Assembly (NCBI RefSeq): GCF_030295745.1
Contig: NZ_AP027291.1
Coordinates: forward strand, 2,480,001-2,544,000
Reading direction: 5' to 3'
DNA: 64,000 nt
Source of the DNA: Mycolicibacterium sp. TUM20985
GTDB taxonomy: Bacteria > Actinomycetota > Actinomycetes > Mycobacteriales > Mycobacteriaceae
In this document: positions 16,958 through 26,989 of the stretch, in pieces
Layout of the letters: each line of letters starts with the position of its first letter
How positions within the stretch are numbered: the first letter of the stretch is position 1
The notes under the pieces: generated by a model
The model's database searches: none
What the model was told of the DNA's origin: nothing
The model's input: only the letters and a program-made list of their open reading frames with translations
Program-made: the position numbers and the translations under genes

Positions 16958-17527
16958 GTGACCGAAGAGGCAGACGCGTCACCCGGGCGACCGCGGGCGG
17001 GCCATTTCGCGGTCGAGGCACATCTGGATTACCCGATTCTCGCCAAGGTGCTCGGGGTGGAGCTGGGCAAGACCGTGCAGACGCGTGCTCGTCGTGCGCA
17101 GCCCGCGGGACGGAAATGGGCCACCCGGACCACGGCATCAAAGGGCGCGGCCGTTGAGCGTGTCGCAGCGCCGCCCGACGATGCCGATGAGCCCCTTGAT
17201 CGCACGGCACTGCGTAGCACCGTCGTCGTCACGCCGATGGGATTCGCCGCCGAACTCGAGACCGCAGACGAACTGGCGGTGGTCGACGGCCACGCGCCAA
17301 CGGCTCCGCAGGAGCGGATCATTCGACTACAGCCCTGCCCGGTCCGGGAGCTGGCTCGATCGCATCCGGGAGTGGGATGTGGGATTCATTCAGGGCCGTT
17401 GCAAGGCTTGCTCGCCGACAACCCCGCGACAGACGGCCGTCGAAAGGCCCCGCAGCCGCCGAGGTGGGCGTACCTCGAGCTGTTCGTCGAGCCCGAGCCG
17501 TGTTTGGCCAGGCTGGTGGCGGGGTGA
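16958..17527 (+). CDS. COG2345-type Cys-rich regulator paralogue lacking its HTH domain
   Basis: 189 residues. Compared with the full-length paralogue at 62016, the short N-terminus (TEEADASPGRPRAGH) joins directly to the sensor domain, skipping about 60 residues that hold the winged helix. The C-terminal signature is kept: RLQPCPVRELARSHPGVGCG, GPLQGLL and LFVEPEPCLARL, with three Cys and one His that could bind an Fe-S cluster or metal. GTG start behind AAAGGACG. Its TGA overlaps the next GTG (GTGA). Without DNA-binding parts it may act by partner binding, or may be decaying; no frameshift or stop is present. Confidence 0.7.
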   Translation: MTEEADASPGRPRAGHFAVEAHLDYPILAKVLGVELGKTVQTRARRAQPAGRKWATRTTASKGAAVERVAAPPDDADEPLDRTALRSTVVVTPMGFAAELETADELAVVDGHAPTAPQERIIRLQPCPVRELARSHPGVGCGIHSGPLQGLLADNPATDGRRKAPQPPRWAYLELFVEPEPCLARLVAG

Positions 17528-17967
17528 GCGCTGCCCGGTACGCTCAGCTGCTCGTGCCGATGTTGTGGCTCGGCATGGTTGTCGCGATCTCGTTTTTGGA
17601 AGCACCCATCAAGTTTCGTGCGCCGGGAGTGACGTTGCCGGTGGGGCTGGGCATCGGCCGGCTCGTGTTCAAGGCGCTCAACGGTGTCGAAATCGCTCTG
17701 CTGTTGGTACTTTTGGTCGCCTGCTATGTCGCCAGACCGGAGCAGCCCGCGCCCGTCCTGCTCGCCTCGGTTGCGGTAGTGCTGGTCATTCAGGTGGTCG
17801 TCGTCCGCCCGCCGCTGAACAGACGCACGGACCGCGTCCTTGCCGGGGCGGTCCTGCCGCGCTCGAGAATGCATTGGGCATACATAGCGTTGGAGCTGGC
17901 CAAGGTCGCAGTGCTGACCGCATTGGCCGTTGCCCTCACCGCGGGGGCGCTCGCATGGGCGCCCTAA
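17524..17967 (+). CDS. Four-helix integral membrane protein, unknown
   Basis: 147 residues from GTG 17524, which overlaps the upstream stop. Four hydrophobic segments are visible: LLVPMLWLGMVVAISFL, VEIALLLVLLVACYVA, VLLASVAVVLVIQVVVV and VAVLTALAVALTAGALAW. A conserved-looking EAPIKF follows the first helix. It is sandwiched between the Cys-rich sensor and a truncated haemoglobin, with a 13-base overlap into the latter, so the three are almost certainly one operon. The function is unknown; a role in NO or oxygen handling at the membrane is inference only. Confidence 0.7.
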   Translation: MSAARYAQLLVPMLWLGMVVAISFLEAPIKFRAPGVTLPVGLGIGRLVFKALNGVEIALLLVLLVACYVARPEQPAPVLLASVAVVLVIQVVVVRPPLNRRTDRVLAGAVLPRSRMHWAYIALELAKVAVLTALAVALTAGALAWAP

Positions 17968-18386
17968 TACCAGCACGGGCGCGGCTGGATCTAGCGTGCC
18001 GCGCCGATGTGGAAGCGTTGTTGGTTCGCTTCTACGGCAGGGTGCTCGTCGATGACATCCTCGCCGAACCGTTCGCTCAGATTCGCATGGCCGGCCTGCA
18101 ATCCCACCTCCCGGTCATGGTCGACTTCTGGCAGACCGTGCTGTTCCACGCCGGGCTGTATCAAGGCAGCGCGGTGCTCGCTCATCAAGTCGTCCACGAT
18201 GGCCACGCACTGACTGCCGCGCACTTTTTGCGCTGGCTCACACTGTGGGACAGCACCATTGACCAGATGTATCAGGGGCAGAACGCCGAGCGCGCGAAGA
18301 TTCAAGCCTTAAGAATTGCCAGGGCAATGCACCGCCGGCTCACCGGCGACGACTCGCGGGCACTCGATGCCCGTATCCGACAATGA
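17955..18386 (+). CDS. Group III truncated haemoglobin
   Basis: 143 residues from ATG 17955. The family pattern is clear: VEALLVRFYGRVLVDDILAE, then MVDFWQTVLFHAGLYQGS and the proximal-histidine helix ALTAAHFLRWLTLWDSTID with H90 as the probable haem ligand. Group III (trHbP) proteins bind O2 and NO and are linked to detoxification or low-oxygen metabolism. The start lies inside the end of the membrane-protein gene. Third gene of the operon that begins with the HTH-less regulator. Confidence 0.85.
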   Translation: MGALIPARARLDLACRADVEALLVRFYGRVLVDDILAEPFAQIRMAGLQSHLPVMVDFWQTVLFHAGLYQGSAVLAHQVVHDGHALTAAHFLRWLTLWDSTIDQMYQGQNAERAKIQALRIARAMHRRLTGDDSRALDARIRQ

Positions 18387-18688
18387 ATCTGGTTCTATTC
18401 GAAGGCCAGCCCGACAGGTCAGCGGCGCACGCCGGATCGGACGACAAAGCACGCGGTCGTGCGGGCGTCGGGACGGGCACGGTTCTCCAGGAATCCCAGG
18501 TCCCGACAGGTGGAGTCGGGCCGGAGATGCTGCTGCGAATACTTCCGACAATGGCCGTCACGGACAGGCGGACCGTGGCGGCATCGCCGAAGTCGGCTCC
18601 GGTGCTGTCGGCTGGCTACCCCCAAGCCTGCCAGGGCCCAGCGTCGCGGCAGTCGACCGCTTCGACTTCACGCTGAAACATTCATGTG
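18387..18688. other. Convergent intergenic gap of about 300 bases
   Basis: Lies between the haemoglobin gene (plus) and the VOC gene (minus), which converge here. No convincing ORF or recognisable repeat; no clean hairpin-plus-T terminator was spotted. Confidence 0.4.
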
Positions 18689-19144
18689 TCAGTGCCCGCG
18701 AAACCGAGCCGCGATCATCTCCCGGGGGAGCATTCCTGGACCGGGGTAGGCGATGATGACGCGCCCGTGATCGGGTTTGCAGCCCTCGACGAATGTCACT
18801 CCGTTCTCGGTGTAGGTGTAGGTCGACGCATCGTAGATCCGCAGACGCTCAGTGATGCGCCCCAATTCGGCCTCGCTATCGGTCGCCCACATGAGGTACT
18901 CGACGCCGACGGCCCCGACTGCTGGCTGGCGTGACGAGTCCTTCGAGTACACGTAGATCTGGAAACCGTCCGGGGCCATCAGTAACGCGGCATCGGGCTC
19001 GCGCAGAGCCACGCGGCACGCGAACACGTCGCAATAGAAAGCGATCGTGCGATCGACGTCCTGCACGCGCATCACCGTGGACGCGACTCGGACCGTGGCA
19101 TCCGTGGTGTGAGTAGAGCTCGCCTCGGGTCCCGTATCGGGCAT
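18689..19144 (-). CDS. VOC (glyoxalase/bleomycin-resistance) family protein
   Basis: 151 residues from ATG 19144, which has CGAGG six bases upstream. The VOC fold is seen in STVMRVQDVDRTIAFYCDVF, then ALLMAPDGFQIYVYSKD, YLMWATDSEAELGRITERL and GVTFVEGCKPDHGRVIIAYP. The family includes metal-dependent dioxygenases, isomerases and binding proteins, and the substrate cannot be assigned. A diverged remnant with the same VF-x-CRVAL block occurs near 61300. Confidence 0.8.
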   Translation of the reverse strand: MPDTGPEASSTHTTDATVRVASTVMRVQDVDRTIAFYCDVFACRVALREPDAALLMAPDGFQIYVYSKDSSRQPAVGAVGVEYLMWATDSEAELGRITERLRIYDASTYTYTENGVTFVEGCKPDHGRVIIAYPGPGMLPREMIAARFRGH

Positions 19145-19437
19145 GTCAACCTCGATCAATAAAAGTGTTGTGGTACTTGATATTACTCCGCATGAGAACA
19201 CTCGCGTCGCGGCGAGAGCATCTTGACCCTGATGTCGCGCGCTGCCCGGCAGCCCGACGATCACGTCGGACGATGTGTGGTCTTGCAGATCCTGGGGATG
19301 ACGCTCTGCGAAAGCCGAAAACCGTGTGATCGTCGGCGACAAGTGGGGCAGCGCGACCCGAGCGACCTTCACGTCACGGAAAGTGCCCGTGCGCCAGCAC
19401 GCCCGGCCGTGATCGCGCCGCCCACCTGGCAGCTCCC

Positions 19438-21708
19438 TCAGCCCTCGGCCCGTACTCGTGCTGCGGCCGTGACGAGGTTGCGCAGCGAGGCGTTCACCTC
19501 GGTGCTGCCGCGGGTCTTGAGCCCGCAGTCGGGGTTGACCCACAGGCGCTCGGCCGGAACGGCTTTCAGTGCTGATCGCAGCGATTCAGCGATCTTGGCG
19601 GTCGTGGGGATTCGTGGCGAGTGGATGTCGTAGACGCCCGGGCCCACGCTGTTTGCGAAGCCGATCGCATTGAGGTCGTCGAGGACCTCCATGTGGGATC
19701 GGGCGGCTTCGATGGAGGTGACGTCGGCGTCCAGGTCGGCGATCGCGCCGACGACTTCACCGAACTCCGAGTAACAGAGGTGGGTGTGGATCTGTGTGGA
19801 GTCTGCGACCCCGCAGGTGGCGAGTCGGAACGCGGCGACCGCCCAGGCGAGGTATCCCGCCTTGCCCTTGGAGCGCAGCGGTAGCAGTTCGCGCAGCGCC
19901 GGCTCGTCGACCTGGATGATGGTGATTCCCGCTGACTGCAGGTCCACGGTCTCGTCGCGGATGGCGAGCGCGATCTGGTTGGCGGTGTCGGCTAGCGGCT
20001 GGTCGTCGCGAACGAACGACCAGGCCAGGATCGTCACCGGACCGGTCAGCATGCCTTTGACAGGCTTGTCGGTGAGTGATTGTGCGTAGGTCGCCCAGTC
20101 CACGGTCATCGCATGCGACCGGGACACGTCGCCGTAGAGGATCGGTGGGCGCACGCAGCGCGTGCCGTAGGACTGCACCCAGCCGTTGGTGGTGGCGCAG
20201 AAGCCGCTGAGTTGTTCGGCGAAGTACTGCACCATGTCGTTGCGTTCGGGCTCGCCGTGCACCAGCACGTCGAGGCCGAGTTCTTCCTGCAACCTGATCA
20301 CCTCGGCGACTTCGGCACGCATGAGGCGGGTGTACTCGATTGCGTCGATCTCGCCTGATCGTAGTGCAGCGCGCGCCTTGCGGATCGTGGCGGTCTGCGG
20401 GTACGAGCCGATCGTGGTGGTCGGCAGCGACGGTAGATGCAGCCCGGCTGCCTGGCTCGCTCGGCGAACGTCGGCGGGTCCACGTCGGCTTCCCGAGGTG
20501 GCGATGCCGTCGATGCGTGTCCTGATGTGCGCGTTGCGCAGTCGAGGGTCAGAGGTGCGGGAGGAGATGGCCGCATTGGACGCCTTGATTGCCGTGGCGA
20601 CCGAGTCCCGCCCTCCGTGCAGAGCCGCCGCCAGGGTGACGACCTCGGCGACCTTCTCGGCACTGAACGACAGCCACTGGCGCAGTCGGTCGTCGATGTC
20701 GTTCTCGGCGGTCAGCGAGTAGGGCACGTGCAGTGTCGAGCAGGAGGTCGACACAGCCACCGATCGGGCCGCGCCCCGGAGGCTGGCCAGCCGGTCTAGC
20801 GCCGTCTCGAGATCCGTGCGCCAGACATTGCGTCCATCGACGATTCCTGCCACCAGGATCTTGTCGGCCAGCTGCCGCAGCGCCGCAGCGGCCGGGTCGC
20901 CGCCGGCGACGAGGTCGACGCCAATCGCCTCGATCGGTGTGCGCGCCAGGGAGGGCAGCGCGGCGTCGAGCCCACCGAAGTAGGTGGCGACGAAGATCGC
21001 CGGGCGGTCCGCGTGCGCTCCCAACGTGGTGTAGGTGCGCTCGGCCAACTCGGGACCGTGGTCCAGGATGTCGGTCACCAGCACCGGCTCGTCGAACTGA
21101 ACCCACGCCACCCCGGCCCCGGCGAGCAGTCCGAGCAGCTGGGTGTAGAGCGGAATCAGCTCACCAAGTCGCGCGATCGGGGCGGGCGCGCCCTCAACGG
21201 ACTTGCTCAGCGACAGAAACGTGAGGGGGCCGATGATCACCGGTCGAGCGGTAACACCCTGCTGCCGAGCCTCTTCGAGCTCGGCGAGCACTTTCCCCGG
21301 GTTCAGCGTGAACGTGGTGCTCGGGGCGATCTCGGGAACGATGTAGTGATAGTTAGTGTCGAACCACTTCGTCATCTCCAGTGGCGCTACTTCCTCGGTG
21401 CCGCGCGCCGCGGCGAAATAGCGGTCGAGATCATCGACGATGCCGGTGACGCGGGGCGGCAATGCGCCCAACAGGACAGCGGTGTCGAGCATCTGGTCGT
21501 AAAGGGAGAAGGAGTTGACCGGTACCGAGTCCAGCCCGGCCATCGTCAGGGCGGCCCAGGTTTCTCGGCGCAGCTCGGCGCCCACCGATTCCAGATCGGC
21601 GCGGGTGATTCGCCCCGCCCAGTACCCCTCGATCGCGCGTTTGAGTTCGCGGTGCGGGCCGATTCGGGGAGCTCCGAGAATGGTGGCGGTGAATGGCTGA
21701 GTTGGCAT
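19438..21708 (-). CDS. metE: Cobalamin-independent methionine synthase
   Basis: 756 residues, the usual MetE length. It transfers a methyl group from 5-methyltetrahydropteroyltriglutamate to homocysteine in the cytoplasm. Supporting motifs: [20 protein letters not shown] at the start, [17 protein letters not shown] at the second barrel, [28 protein letters not shown] and the zinc-ligand end [11 protein letters not shown]. The ATG at 21708 is preceded by GAAGGACG. A cobalamin riboswitch occupies the leader, so expression should fall when vitamin B12 is available to the alternative enzyme MetH. Confidence 0.95.
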   Translation of the reverse strand: MPTQPFTATILGAPRIGPHRELKRAIEGYWAGRITRADLESVGAELRRETWAALTMAGLDSVPVNSFSLYDQMLDTAVLLGALPPRVTGIVDDLDRYFAAARGTEEVAPLEMTKWFDTNYHYIVPEIAPSTTFTLNPGKVLAELEEARQQGVTARPVIIGPLTFLSLSKSVEGAPAPIARLGELIPLYTQLLGLLAGAGVAWVQFDEPVLVTDILDHGPELAERTYTTLGAHADRPAIFVATYFGGLDAALPSLARTPIEAIGVDLVAGGDPAAAALRQLADKILVAGIVDGRNVWRTDLETALDRLASLRGAARSVAVSTSCSTLHVPYSLTAENDIDDRLRQWLSFSAEKVAEVVTLAAALHGGRDSVATAIKASNAAISSRTSDPRLRNAHIRTRIDGIATSGSRRGPADVRRASQAAGLHLPSLPTTTIGSYPQTATIRKARAALRSGEIDAIEYTRLMRAEVAEVIRLQEELGLDVLVHGEPERNDMVQYFAEQLSGFCATTNGWVQSYGTRCVRPPILYGDVSRSHAMTVDWATYAQSLTDKPVKGMLTGPVTILAWSFVRDDQPLADTANQIALAIRDETVDLQSAGITIIQVDEPALRELLPLRSKGKAGYLAWAVAAFRLATCGVADSTQIHTHLCYSEFGEVVGAIADLDADVTSIEAARSHMEVLDDLNAIGFANSVGPGVYDIHSPRIPTTAKIAESLRSALKAVPAERLWVNPDCGLKTRGSTEVNASLRNLVTAAARVRAEG

Positions 21709-21849
21709 GAGGCGTCCTTCACTGTGGGTGGGTGCTCATCGCCGATGATGTGCTACCGGACCGGTTACGGTGCGTACCGGCGGGTGCATCGCGCAACCGC
21801 TACGGCCATGCCGCGCACTCCACGAAGCGATGAACCGACGGACGCGGCG

Positions 21850-21950
21850 CGCCCGGCACAACTGACGGGTCTTCGGAATCACGCGCACACCGGTGCGGGA
21901 CAGTGCCGGATCCCATCGGGTTCCCGCTCACCCTGCACCCGCGGCGCCCA
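21850..21950 (-). promoter_or_regulatory. Cobalamin (B12) riboswitch upstream of metE
   Basis: On the minus strand the conserved cobalamin-aptamer core is legible: GGGAACCCGATGGGATCCGG, then CACTGTCCCGCACCGGTGTG and CCGAAGACCCGTCAGTTG. These correspond to the family blocks GGGAACCCGGTGCGA-TCCGG, ACTGTCCCGC and CCGAAGCCCGTCAG. The element ends about 140 bases before the metE start, leaving room for an expression platform. A metE B12 riboswitch is established in mycobacteria. The 5' limit is approximate. Confidence 0.8.
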
Positions 21951-22062
21951 CCATTCGCTATCGAGACCGTGCCAAGGCGCCGTCGCGGCCGGCCGGGTGT
22001 AAGCCAAACTGCAGCGCTGTAAGCCTTTTCGGCCTCTAGCAGGATCGGGACGTAGCACCGCC

Positions 22063-23805
22063 CTATTCATTCGGCGGCTGGTCCTGTGCCGTGCCCGTCG
22101 ACTCCCTTGGTGGTGAGCGCATCGCTACGCCGCGACCGATGTGGGATTCGGCGCGCATGCGGTCACTCATATGGGGGTAGTGCAGTTCGAAGGCTGGCCG
22201 CTCGGAGCGGATGCGGGGCAGTTCGGTGAAGTTGTGCCGCGGCGGGGGACAGCTTGTTGCCCACTCCAGGGAGTTGCCGTGACCCCACGGGTCATCGACG
22301 GTGACGGGCTCGCCGTAGCGGTAGCTCTTGAAGACGTTCCACACGAACGGCAGCATCGACACGCCCAGGACGAACGCCCCGGCCGTCGATACGACGTTCA
22401 GCGTGGTGAACCCATCGGCGGGAAGGTAATCGGCATAGCGGCGCGGCATGCCCTCATTGCCCAGCCAGTGCTGGACGAGAAACGTGGTGTGGAATCCGAT
22501 GAACGTCAGCCAGAAGTGCAGCTTGCCGAGCCGTTCGTCGAGCAGTCGGCCGGTCATCTTCGGGAACCAGAAGTAGATGCCGGCGTAGGTGGCGAAGACG
22601 ATGGTGCCGAACAGCACGTAGTGGAAGTGCGCGACGAGGAAGTAGGTGTCGGTGACGTGGAAGTCGATCGGCGGGCTGGCCAGCATCACCCCGGACAAAC
22701 CGCCCAGCAGAAAGGTGACCACGAACCCAACCGAAAACAGCATCGGGGTTTCAAATGTCAACTGGCCGTGCCACATGGTGCCGATCCAGTTGAAGAACTT
22801 CATGCCGGTCGGGATGGCGATCAGATAGGACATGAAACTGAAGAACGGCAGCAACACCGCGCCCGTGGCGAACATGTGGTGCGCCCACACCGCCGTGGAC
22901 AGGGCGGCGATGCTCACGGTCGCAAAGACCATGGCGGTGTAGCCGAAGACCGGTTTACGGCTGAACACCGGGATGATTTCAGTGATGATGCCGAAGAACG
23001 GGATCGCAACGATGTAGACCTCGGGATGGCCGAAGAACCAAAACAGGTGCTGCCACAGGATCACTCCGCCGTTGGCCGGGTCGTAGATGTGCGCGCCTAG
23101 GTGGCGGTCGGCGGCCAGCCCGAGCAGCGCGGCGGTCAGCAGCGGGAACGCTCCCAAGATCATGATGCTGGTGACGAGTATGTTCCAGGTGAAGATCGGC
23201 ATCCGAAACATCGTCATCCCCGGTGCCCGCATGCACACCACCGTGGTGATCATGTTGACCGCACCCAGAATGGTGCCCAGACCGGCGATCGCGAGGCCCA
23301 TGATCCACAGATCGGCACCGGCGCCGGGACTGTGAATGGCGTCGGAAAGCGGCGTGTAAGCGGTCCAGCCGAAGTCGGCCGCGCCGCCGGGAGCGAGGAA
23401 ACCGCCCACCGTGACCAGCGCCCCGAACAGGTAGAGCCAGTAACTGAGCGCATTGAGACGGGGGAACGCGACATCGGGCGCACCGATTTGTAGCGGCAGA
23501 ATGCAATTCGCGAAGCCGAACACGACCGGGGTTGCATACAGCAGCAGCATGATCGTGCCGTGCATGGTGAACAGCTGGTTGTACTGCTCATTGGACAAGA
23601 ACTGCAAGCCCGGCGCGGCGAGCTCGGTCCGCATCAACAAGGCCATCAACCCACCGACCATGAAGAATCCGAACGAGGTGACCATGTACATCATGCCAAG
23701 CAGCTTGGGGTCGGTGGTGGTCGCCACCCGGTACACGAATGACCCCTTGAGACCGCGACGCTCGGGGAACGGCCGGACGGGAGTCAGCTCGGCGACGGTG
23801 CTCAT
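22063..23805 (-). CDS. ctaD: Cytochrome c oxidase subunit I
   Basis: 580 residues with twelve or so membrane helices. Haem and CuB ligands are present: the His of [24 protein letters not shown] with the His-Tyr pair, VWAHHMF, and [12 protein letters not shown] with the two haem ligands. It is the catalytic subunit of the aa3 terminal oxidase, acting in the membrane. ATG 23805 gives the normal CtaD start, but the frame stays open to 23985, where AAAGGTGGTG precedes another start, so a 60-residue extension is possible. No other oxidase subunit genes are nearby, suggesting an accessory copy. Confidence 0.93.
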   Translation of the reverse strand: MSTVAELTPVRPFPERRGLKGSFVYRVATTTDPKLLGMMYMVTSFGFFMVGGLMALLMRTELAAPGLQFLSNEQYNQLFTMHGTIMLLLYATPVVFGFANCILPLQIGAPDVAFPRLNALSYWLYLFGALVTVGGFLAPGGAADFGWTAYTPLSDAIHSPGAGADLWIMGLAIAGLGTILGAVNMITTVVCMRAPGMTMFRMPIFTWNILVTSIMILGAFPLLTAALLGLAADRHLGAHIYDPANGGVILWQHLFWFFGHPEVYIVAIPFFGIITEIIPVFSRKPVFGYTAMVFATVSIAALSTAVWAHHMFATGAVLLPFFSFMSYLIAIPTGMKFFNWIGTMWHGQLTFETPMLFSVGFVVTFLLGGLSGVMLASPPIDFHVTDTYFLVAHFHYVLFGTIVFATYAGIYFWFPKMTGRLLDERLGKLHFWLTFIGFHTTFLVQHWLGNEGMPRRYADYLPADGFTTLNVVSTAGAFVLGVSMLPFVWNVFKSYRYGEPVTVDDPWGHGNSLEWATSCPPPRHNFTELPRIRSERPAFELHYPHMSDRMRAESHIGRGVAMRSPPRESTGTAQDQPPNE

Positions 23806-24306
23806 GACGGGCTGGCGCCGGCAACGGAGACGGCATTCACCGACGCCGAATCGGGCTGGGCGCCCAGCGGGCGTCTCCCGTACCCGCGATCGGTGAGAGC
23901 CGGGCACGGCGGGGCGTCGGCGAGGCCCACCCATTGGAGTAACGAGATTCCGACGGTCACGATTTCGTTCACCACTCATCACCACCTTTTAGCGGACTAT
24001 AACCCTCTAAACGAGTAGCGTAAAGACCACTGCCCAGTCGGAGGGACCGTTCAGCCGGCTGTCGGGTGATGATCCGCCCGACGTGGTGAGCTGCACCGTC
24101 GGCCTCCGCAGTTGCATCACCTGGGATGGATCTGACCGCCGTCCCATGAGGCGTAGATGCCGTCGAGAACCCCCGGAGGACCACGCCCGCAATCGAATTC
24201 GAGAGGGTGGTCAGGGGCGACTGTCATAGTGGTCGAACCCGAGTCGTTGCCAGTGAAGTCTTCGATCGTCGAGCTGCGTGCACACGCCGCATTGCCAACG
24301 ACCCGA
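23806..24306. other. 500-base gap holding the ctaD leader and operator
   Basis: The 190 bases before ctaD are leader (or an extended ctaD N-terminus). The stretch 23990-24020 is AT-rich with the operator described separately. From 24020 to 24306 no gene is convincing. Confidence 0.4.
23997..24012 (-). promoter_or_regulatory. Degenerate TATAGAGGA-type operator upstream of ctaD
   Basis: On the minus strand the sequence reads GTTTAGAGGGTTATAG, which agrees with the TATAGAGGAAGTATA core of the two regulator promoters at most positions. It sits about 10-25 bases before the upstream ctaD start at 23985 and faces the same way as the other sites relative to their genes. Confidence 0.4.
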
Positions 24307-24627
24307 TCACGGTTGTGTATTGGTCCGACCGTCGCCGTTGATCTGCAAGCTTCTGAGTTCACGCTCCCAGTCATTGCTGTGCAGCCGGGCCAATCGCCAC
24401 CGCACCGCAGCGGCCGCCGCCACCGCCATGCCGACCGCACCCAGCCACGTCGCCACGCCTGCCCGCGCACCATCGACACCGGCTTGCGAGGCAGGGCCCG
24501 GCGCAACCACCCGGTTGCCGTCATCGTCGACCCGGATATCGACGCGGTCACCGGCTCCGACGAAGTGTTTCCAGGCCAAGGGTTCAGGCGCCAGCGTGGG
24601 CCTCTCTGGCTTGCCCCGACCTCCCAA
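24307..24627 (-). pseudogene. Rv1733c-family membrane protein, N-terminus deleted
   Basis: The frame gives the C-terminal half only: EPLAWKHFVGAGDRVDIRVD, APGPASQAGVDG, a hydrophobic helix (TWLGAVGMAVAAAAAV) and RLARLHSNDWERELRSL. This aligns with the fuller copy at 55796-56369 and with the Rv1733c family, a dormancy-associated membrane protein in M. tuberculosis. The first helix and loop are missing; the frame begins with a TTG next to the retained promoter region at 24641-24660. Confidence 0.75.
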
Positions 24628-24640
24628 CTTTGTTTAACGT

Positions 24641-24660
24641 ATTATAATCCTCTATATATA
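24641..24660 (-). promoter_or_regulatory. TATAGAGGA-type operator before the Rv1733c-like remnant
   Basis: Minus-strand sequence TATATATAGAGGATTATAAT contains the same TATAGAGGA-NN-TATA core found ahead of the two COG2345-type regulators. It lies 14 bases upstream of the remnant's reading frame and reads toward it. Its AT content stands out against the flanking DNA. Confidence 0.5.
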
Positions 24661-24720
24661 TTCGCACCGCGACACGGGCGAAGGGGGAGACGGCGACCCC
24701 ATCCCCGTGCTCACGGGCGG

Positions 24721-24981
24721 TCAGGTCCGCGCGCGGAACACCGTTGCGGGGTGGCACTTCTCGGCCTGGTGGGAGTTGACGTGGACGGGCGCGTCGACGC
24801 GCTCCCGCAGATCCGTCAGGCCCTCGAGTTCGATCCCCATCATTGAGCCGCCGTTGCGGTCGGGGTGTTGGTGGGTGGCCAGTACGCCGGGCAGCGTCAT
24901 ACCGTCGCTGTCGAGATCATCGAGCAGATCGCCCGCCATGGGCAGCGTCGACGGCGACGCACTGGTTGGCCTCGCGGTCAC
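24721..24981 (-). pseudogene. Fragment of an MBL-fold metallohydrolase
   Basis: The segment LPGVLATHQHPDRNGGSMMG carries a degenerate H-x-H-x-D metallo-beta-lactamase motif, followed by IELEGLTDLRERVDAPVHVN. Complete family members have about 200 more residues on either side. No start site or remaining metal ligands are seen. Confidence 0.6.
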
Positions 24982-25212
24982 GGATCAGATGATTCAGTTG
25001 CGCATCTGCTGGGCCATCGTGTCCCTCCCGCGAAACCGCGACCCGACGGCAGCTGCCGGAGGCGGCGGCGGCCGGTGCGCTGGCCATGCCTGCCGGCCCA
25101 GGACGGTACCGTCACGCTCGCTAACCGCAGGTACAAAAACCGCACGTCACGGGGTATTCAACGTCACAGCGGTAAAAGTCGCATCTGGGCGCAATTAACT
25201 AACGTTCCCGGT

Positions 25213-25662
25213 GTGCAGCTGATGCGATTCACTGATCTGGGTCTGCGGGCGATGATGCTGCTGGCAGCCGGGGAATCCGGCGAGCGGCGGGTCACCACCC
25301 GCAGCATCGTCGTGGCCGCCGGGGCTTCAGAGAACCACATCGCCAAGGCGGTGTCGCGATTGGTCGAGATGGAGATGGTGCACGCTCGCCGAGGCCGGGT
25401 TGGCGGTCTCCACCTCACCGACGCGGGGCGGGTGGCCTCCGTGGGCTGGCTGGTACGTCGGCTCGAAGGTGACCGCGACGTCATCGACTGCATCGGTCAG
25501 CATGCGTGTCCGCTGGTTCCCGCCTGCCGGTTACGGCGGGCGCTGGCTGATGCCAAAGAGGCCTTCTACGCCGAGCTCGACCGACACACGATCAACGATT
25601 TGGTTGGTGGCGCAGGGCTTTCCGGCATTCTGAAACTCTCCATCAAAAGGAAGATTCAATGA
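25213..25662 (+). CDS. nsrR: Rrf2-family Fe-S regulator, NsrR type (NO sensor)
   Basis: 149 residues. The Rrf2 winged helix begins RFTDLGLRAMMLLAA, with recognition helix ASENHIAKAVSRLVEM. The cluster ligands are in CIGQHACPLVPAC: C93, C99 and C105 with C-x5-C-x5-C spacing, the same positions used by actinobacterial NsrR. The GTG at 25213 is preferred because it gives the usual short tail before RFTD. The stop overlaps the ATG of the flavohaemoprotein gene (ATGA), so NO sensing controlling NO detoxification is the natural reading. The gene has no lesions although its target does. Confidence 0.85.
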   Translation: MQLMRFTDLGLRAMMLLAAGESGERRVTTRSIVVAAGASENHIAKAVSRLVEMEMVHARRGRVGGLHLTDAGRVASVGWLVRRLEGDRDVIDCIGQHACPLVPACRLRRALADAKEAFYAELDRHTINDLVGGAGLSGILKLSIKRKIQ

Positions 25663-26868
25663 GCACAACCGAATCCGTCGCCGTTCGTCAGGAACTCGAC
25701 CCCCAGCACGCCGAGGTCGTCACGGCGACGCTCCCGTTGATCGGCGCACATATCGACGAGATCACCACGGCCTTCTACCGGCGACTGTTCGACAGCCATC
25801 CCGAGTTGCTGCGCAATCTGTTCAACCGAGGCAATCAGTCCCAAGGTGCCCAGCAGCGCGCCCTTGCCGCGTCGATCGCGACCTTTGCCACCCATTTGGT
25901 GGACCCGGCGCTGCCGCACCCGACCGAATTGCTCACGAACACCTATTCGCCGGGATCGTGGAAGTGCTAGGCACCGACACCGTCACCGCCGACGTGGCGA
26001 AGGCATGGACCCAGGTGTACTGGCTCATGGCTGAAGCCCTGATCGATCTGGAGCGCAGCCTGTACGCGGACTCCGATGTCGCCGACGGCGACGTCATCCG
26101 CCAGCTGAGGGTGACCTCTCGGGTGGACGACCCGTCGGGCGCCGTGCTGTTGAGCGTGCGCGGCGATGTCGCAAATCACGCTCCGGGCCAATATGTTTCG
26201 GTTGGCGTGACGATGCCCGACGGTGCCCGTCAGCTGCGACAGTACAGCCTGGTGAACGCACCGGAAAACAATGAACTCACCTTCGTGGTCAAACCGGTGG
26301 GCGCCGACGGAGACCACCCCGCCGGAGAGGTTTCCAATTGGATCCAAGCCAACGTCTGGGTCGGCGACCTTCTCGATGTGACGATCCCGTTCGGGGACCT
26401 ACCAGTCCCGGCCGCCGGTGCACCGGCGGTTCTCATCTCGGCCGGCATCGGCATCACACCGATGATGTCCATTCTGGATTCACTGCTGGCCGAGGCGCCC
26501 GACACGAAGGTGCAGGTGCTGCATGCCGACCGCAACGATCACAGCCATCCGCTGCGCGAGCGTCAGCGCGAACTGGTGGCGGCGCTGCCGAATGCCACCC
26601 TCGACCTCTGGTACAAGGACGGTGTGCCTGCGGGACGGTCCAGCACAGATACGGGTTCCTGACGTTGGCAGCACTGGAGCTGAGCGACGGCGCCGAGGTG
26701 TACCTGTGCGGTGGCGATGGCTTTGTCCAGGCGGTGCGCGCCCAGTTGAGCGGAGTCGACGCATCTCGGGTGCACTGCGAGCTGTTCAGCCCCAAACGAC
26801 TGGCTGCTCAACTAGCCGTAGCAGTCGTCGATATTCGGACTTTCACTGCGAATCTGGGAGTCGTTTGA
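25659..26868 (+). pseudogene. hmp: Flavohaemoprotein (NO dioxygenase), two frame lesions
   Basis: The globin domain starts normally (HAEVVTATLPLIGAHIDEIT, FYRRLFDSHPELLRNLF) and stops in a shifted frame at 25970. The join HPTELLT to EHLFAGIVEVLG shows that about 25 residues carrying the distal globin helices have been deleted, out of frame. The FAD domain (RQYSLVNAPENN) and NAD domain (ISAGIGITPMMSILDS) follow in another frame. Near 26640 a second shift moves the tail (LTLAALELSDGAEVYLCGGD, then HCELFSPK) into a third frame. NO dioxygenase activity is impossible from this copy. Confidence 0.9.
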
Positions 26869-26989
26869 TCGGGAATGCCGGAGTCGATGCGATTGGGACA
26901 GGTTCATTTACTGCGAATGTGGGTCGGTGGGCAGTACGGGACCGCGCGTCGTCCCGGGAGTCGTGTTGTCGGCGTGGCATTCTGGCTCG

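Noticed and set aside
22141..23100. Long plus-strand ORF antisense to ctaD
   Set aside because: Typical high-GC shadow frame; composition rich in Arg, Gly and His, no domain, and ctaD on the other strand is unmistakable.
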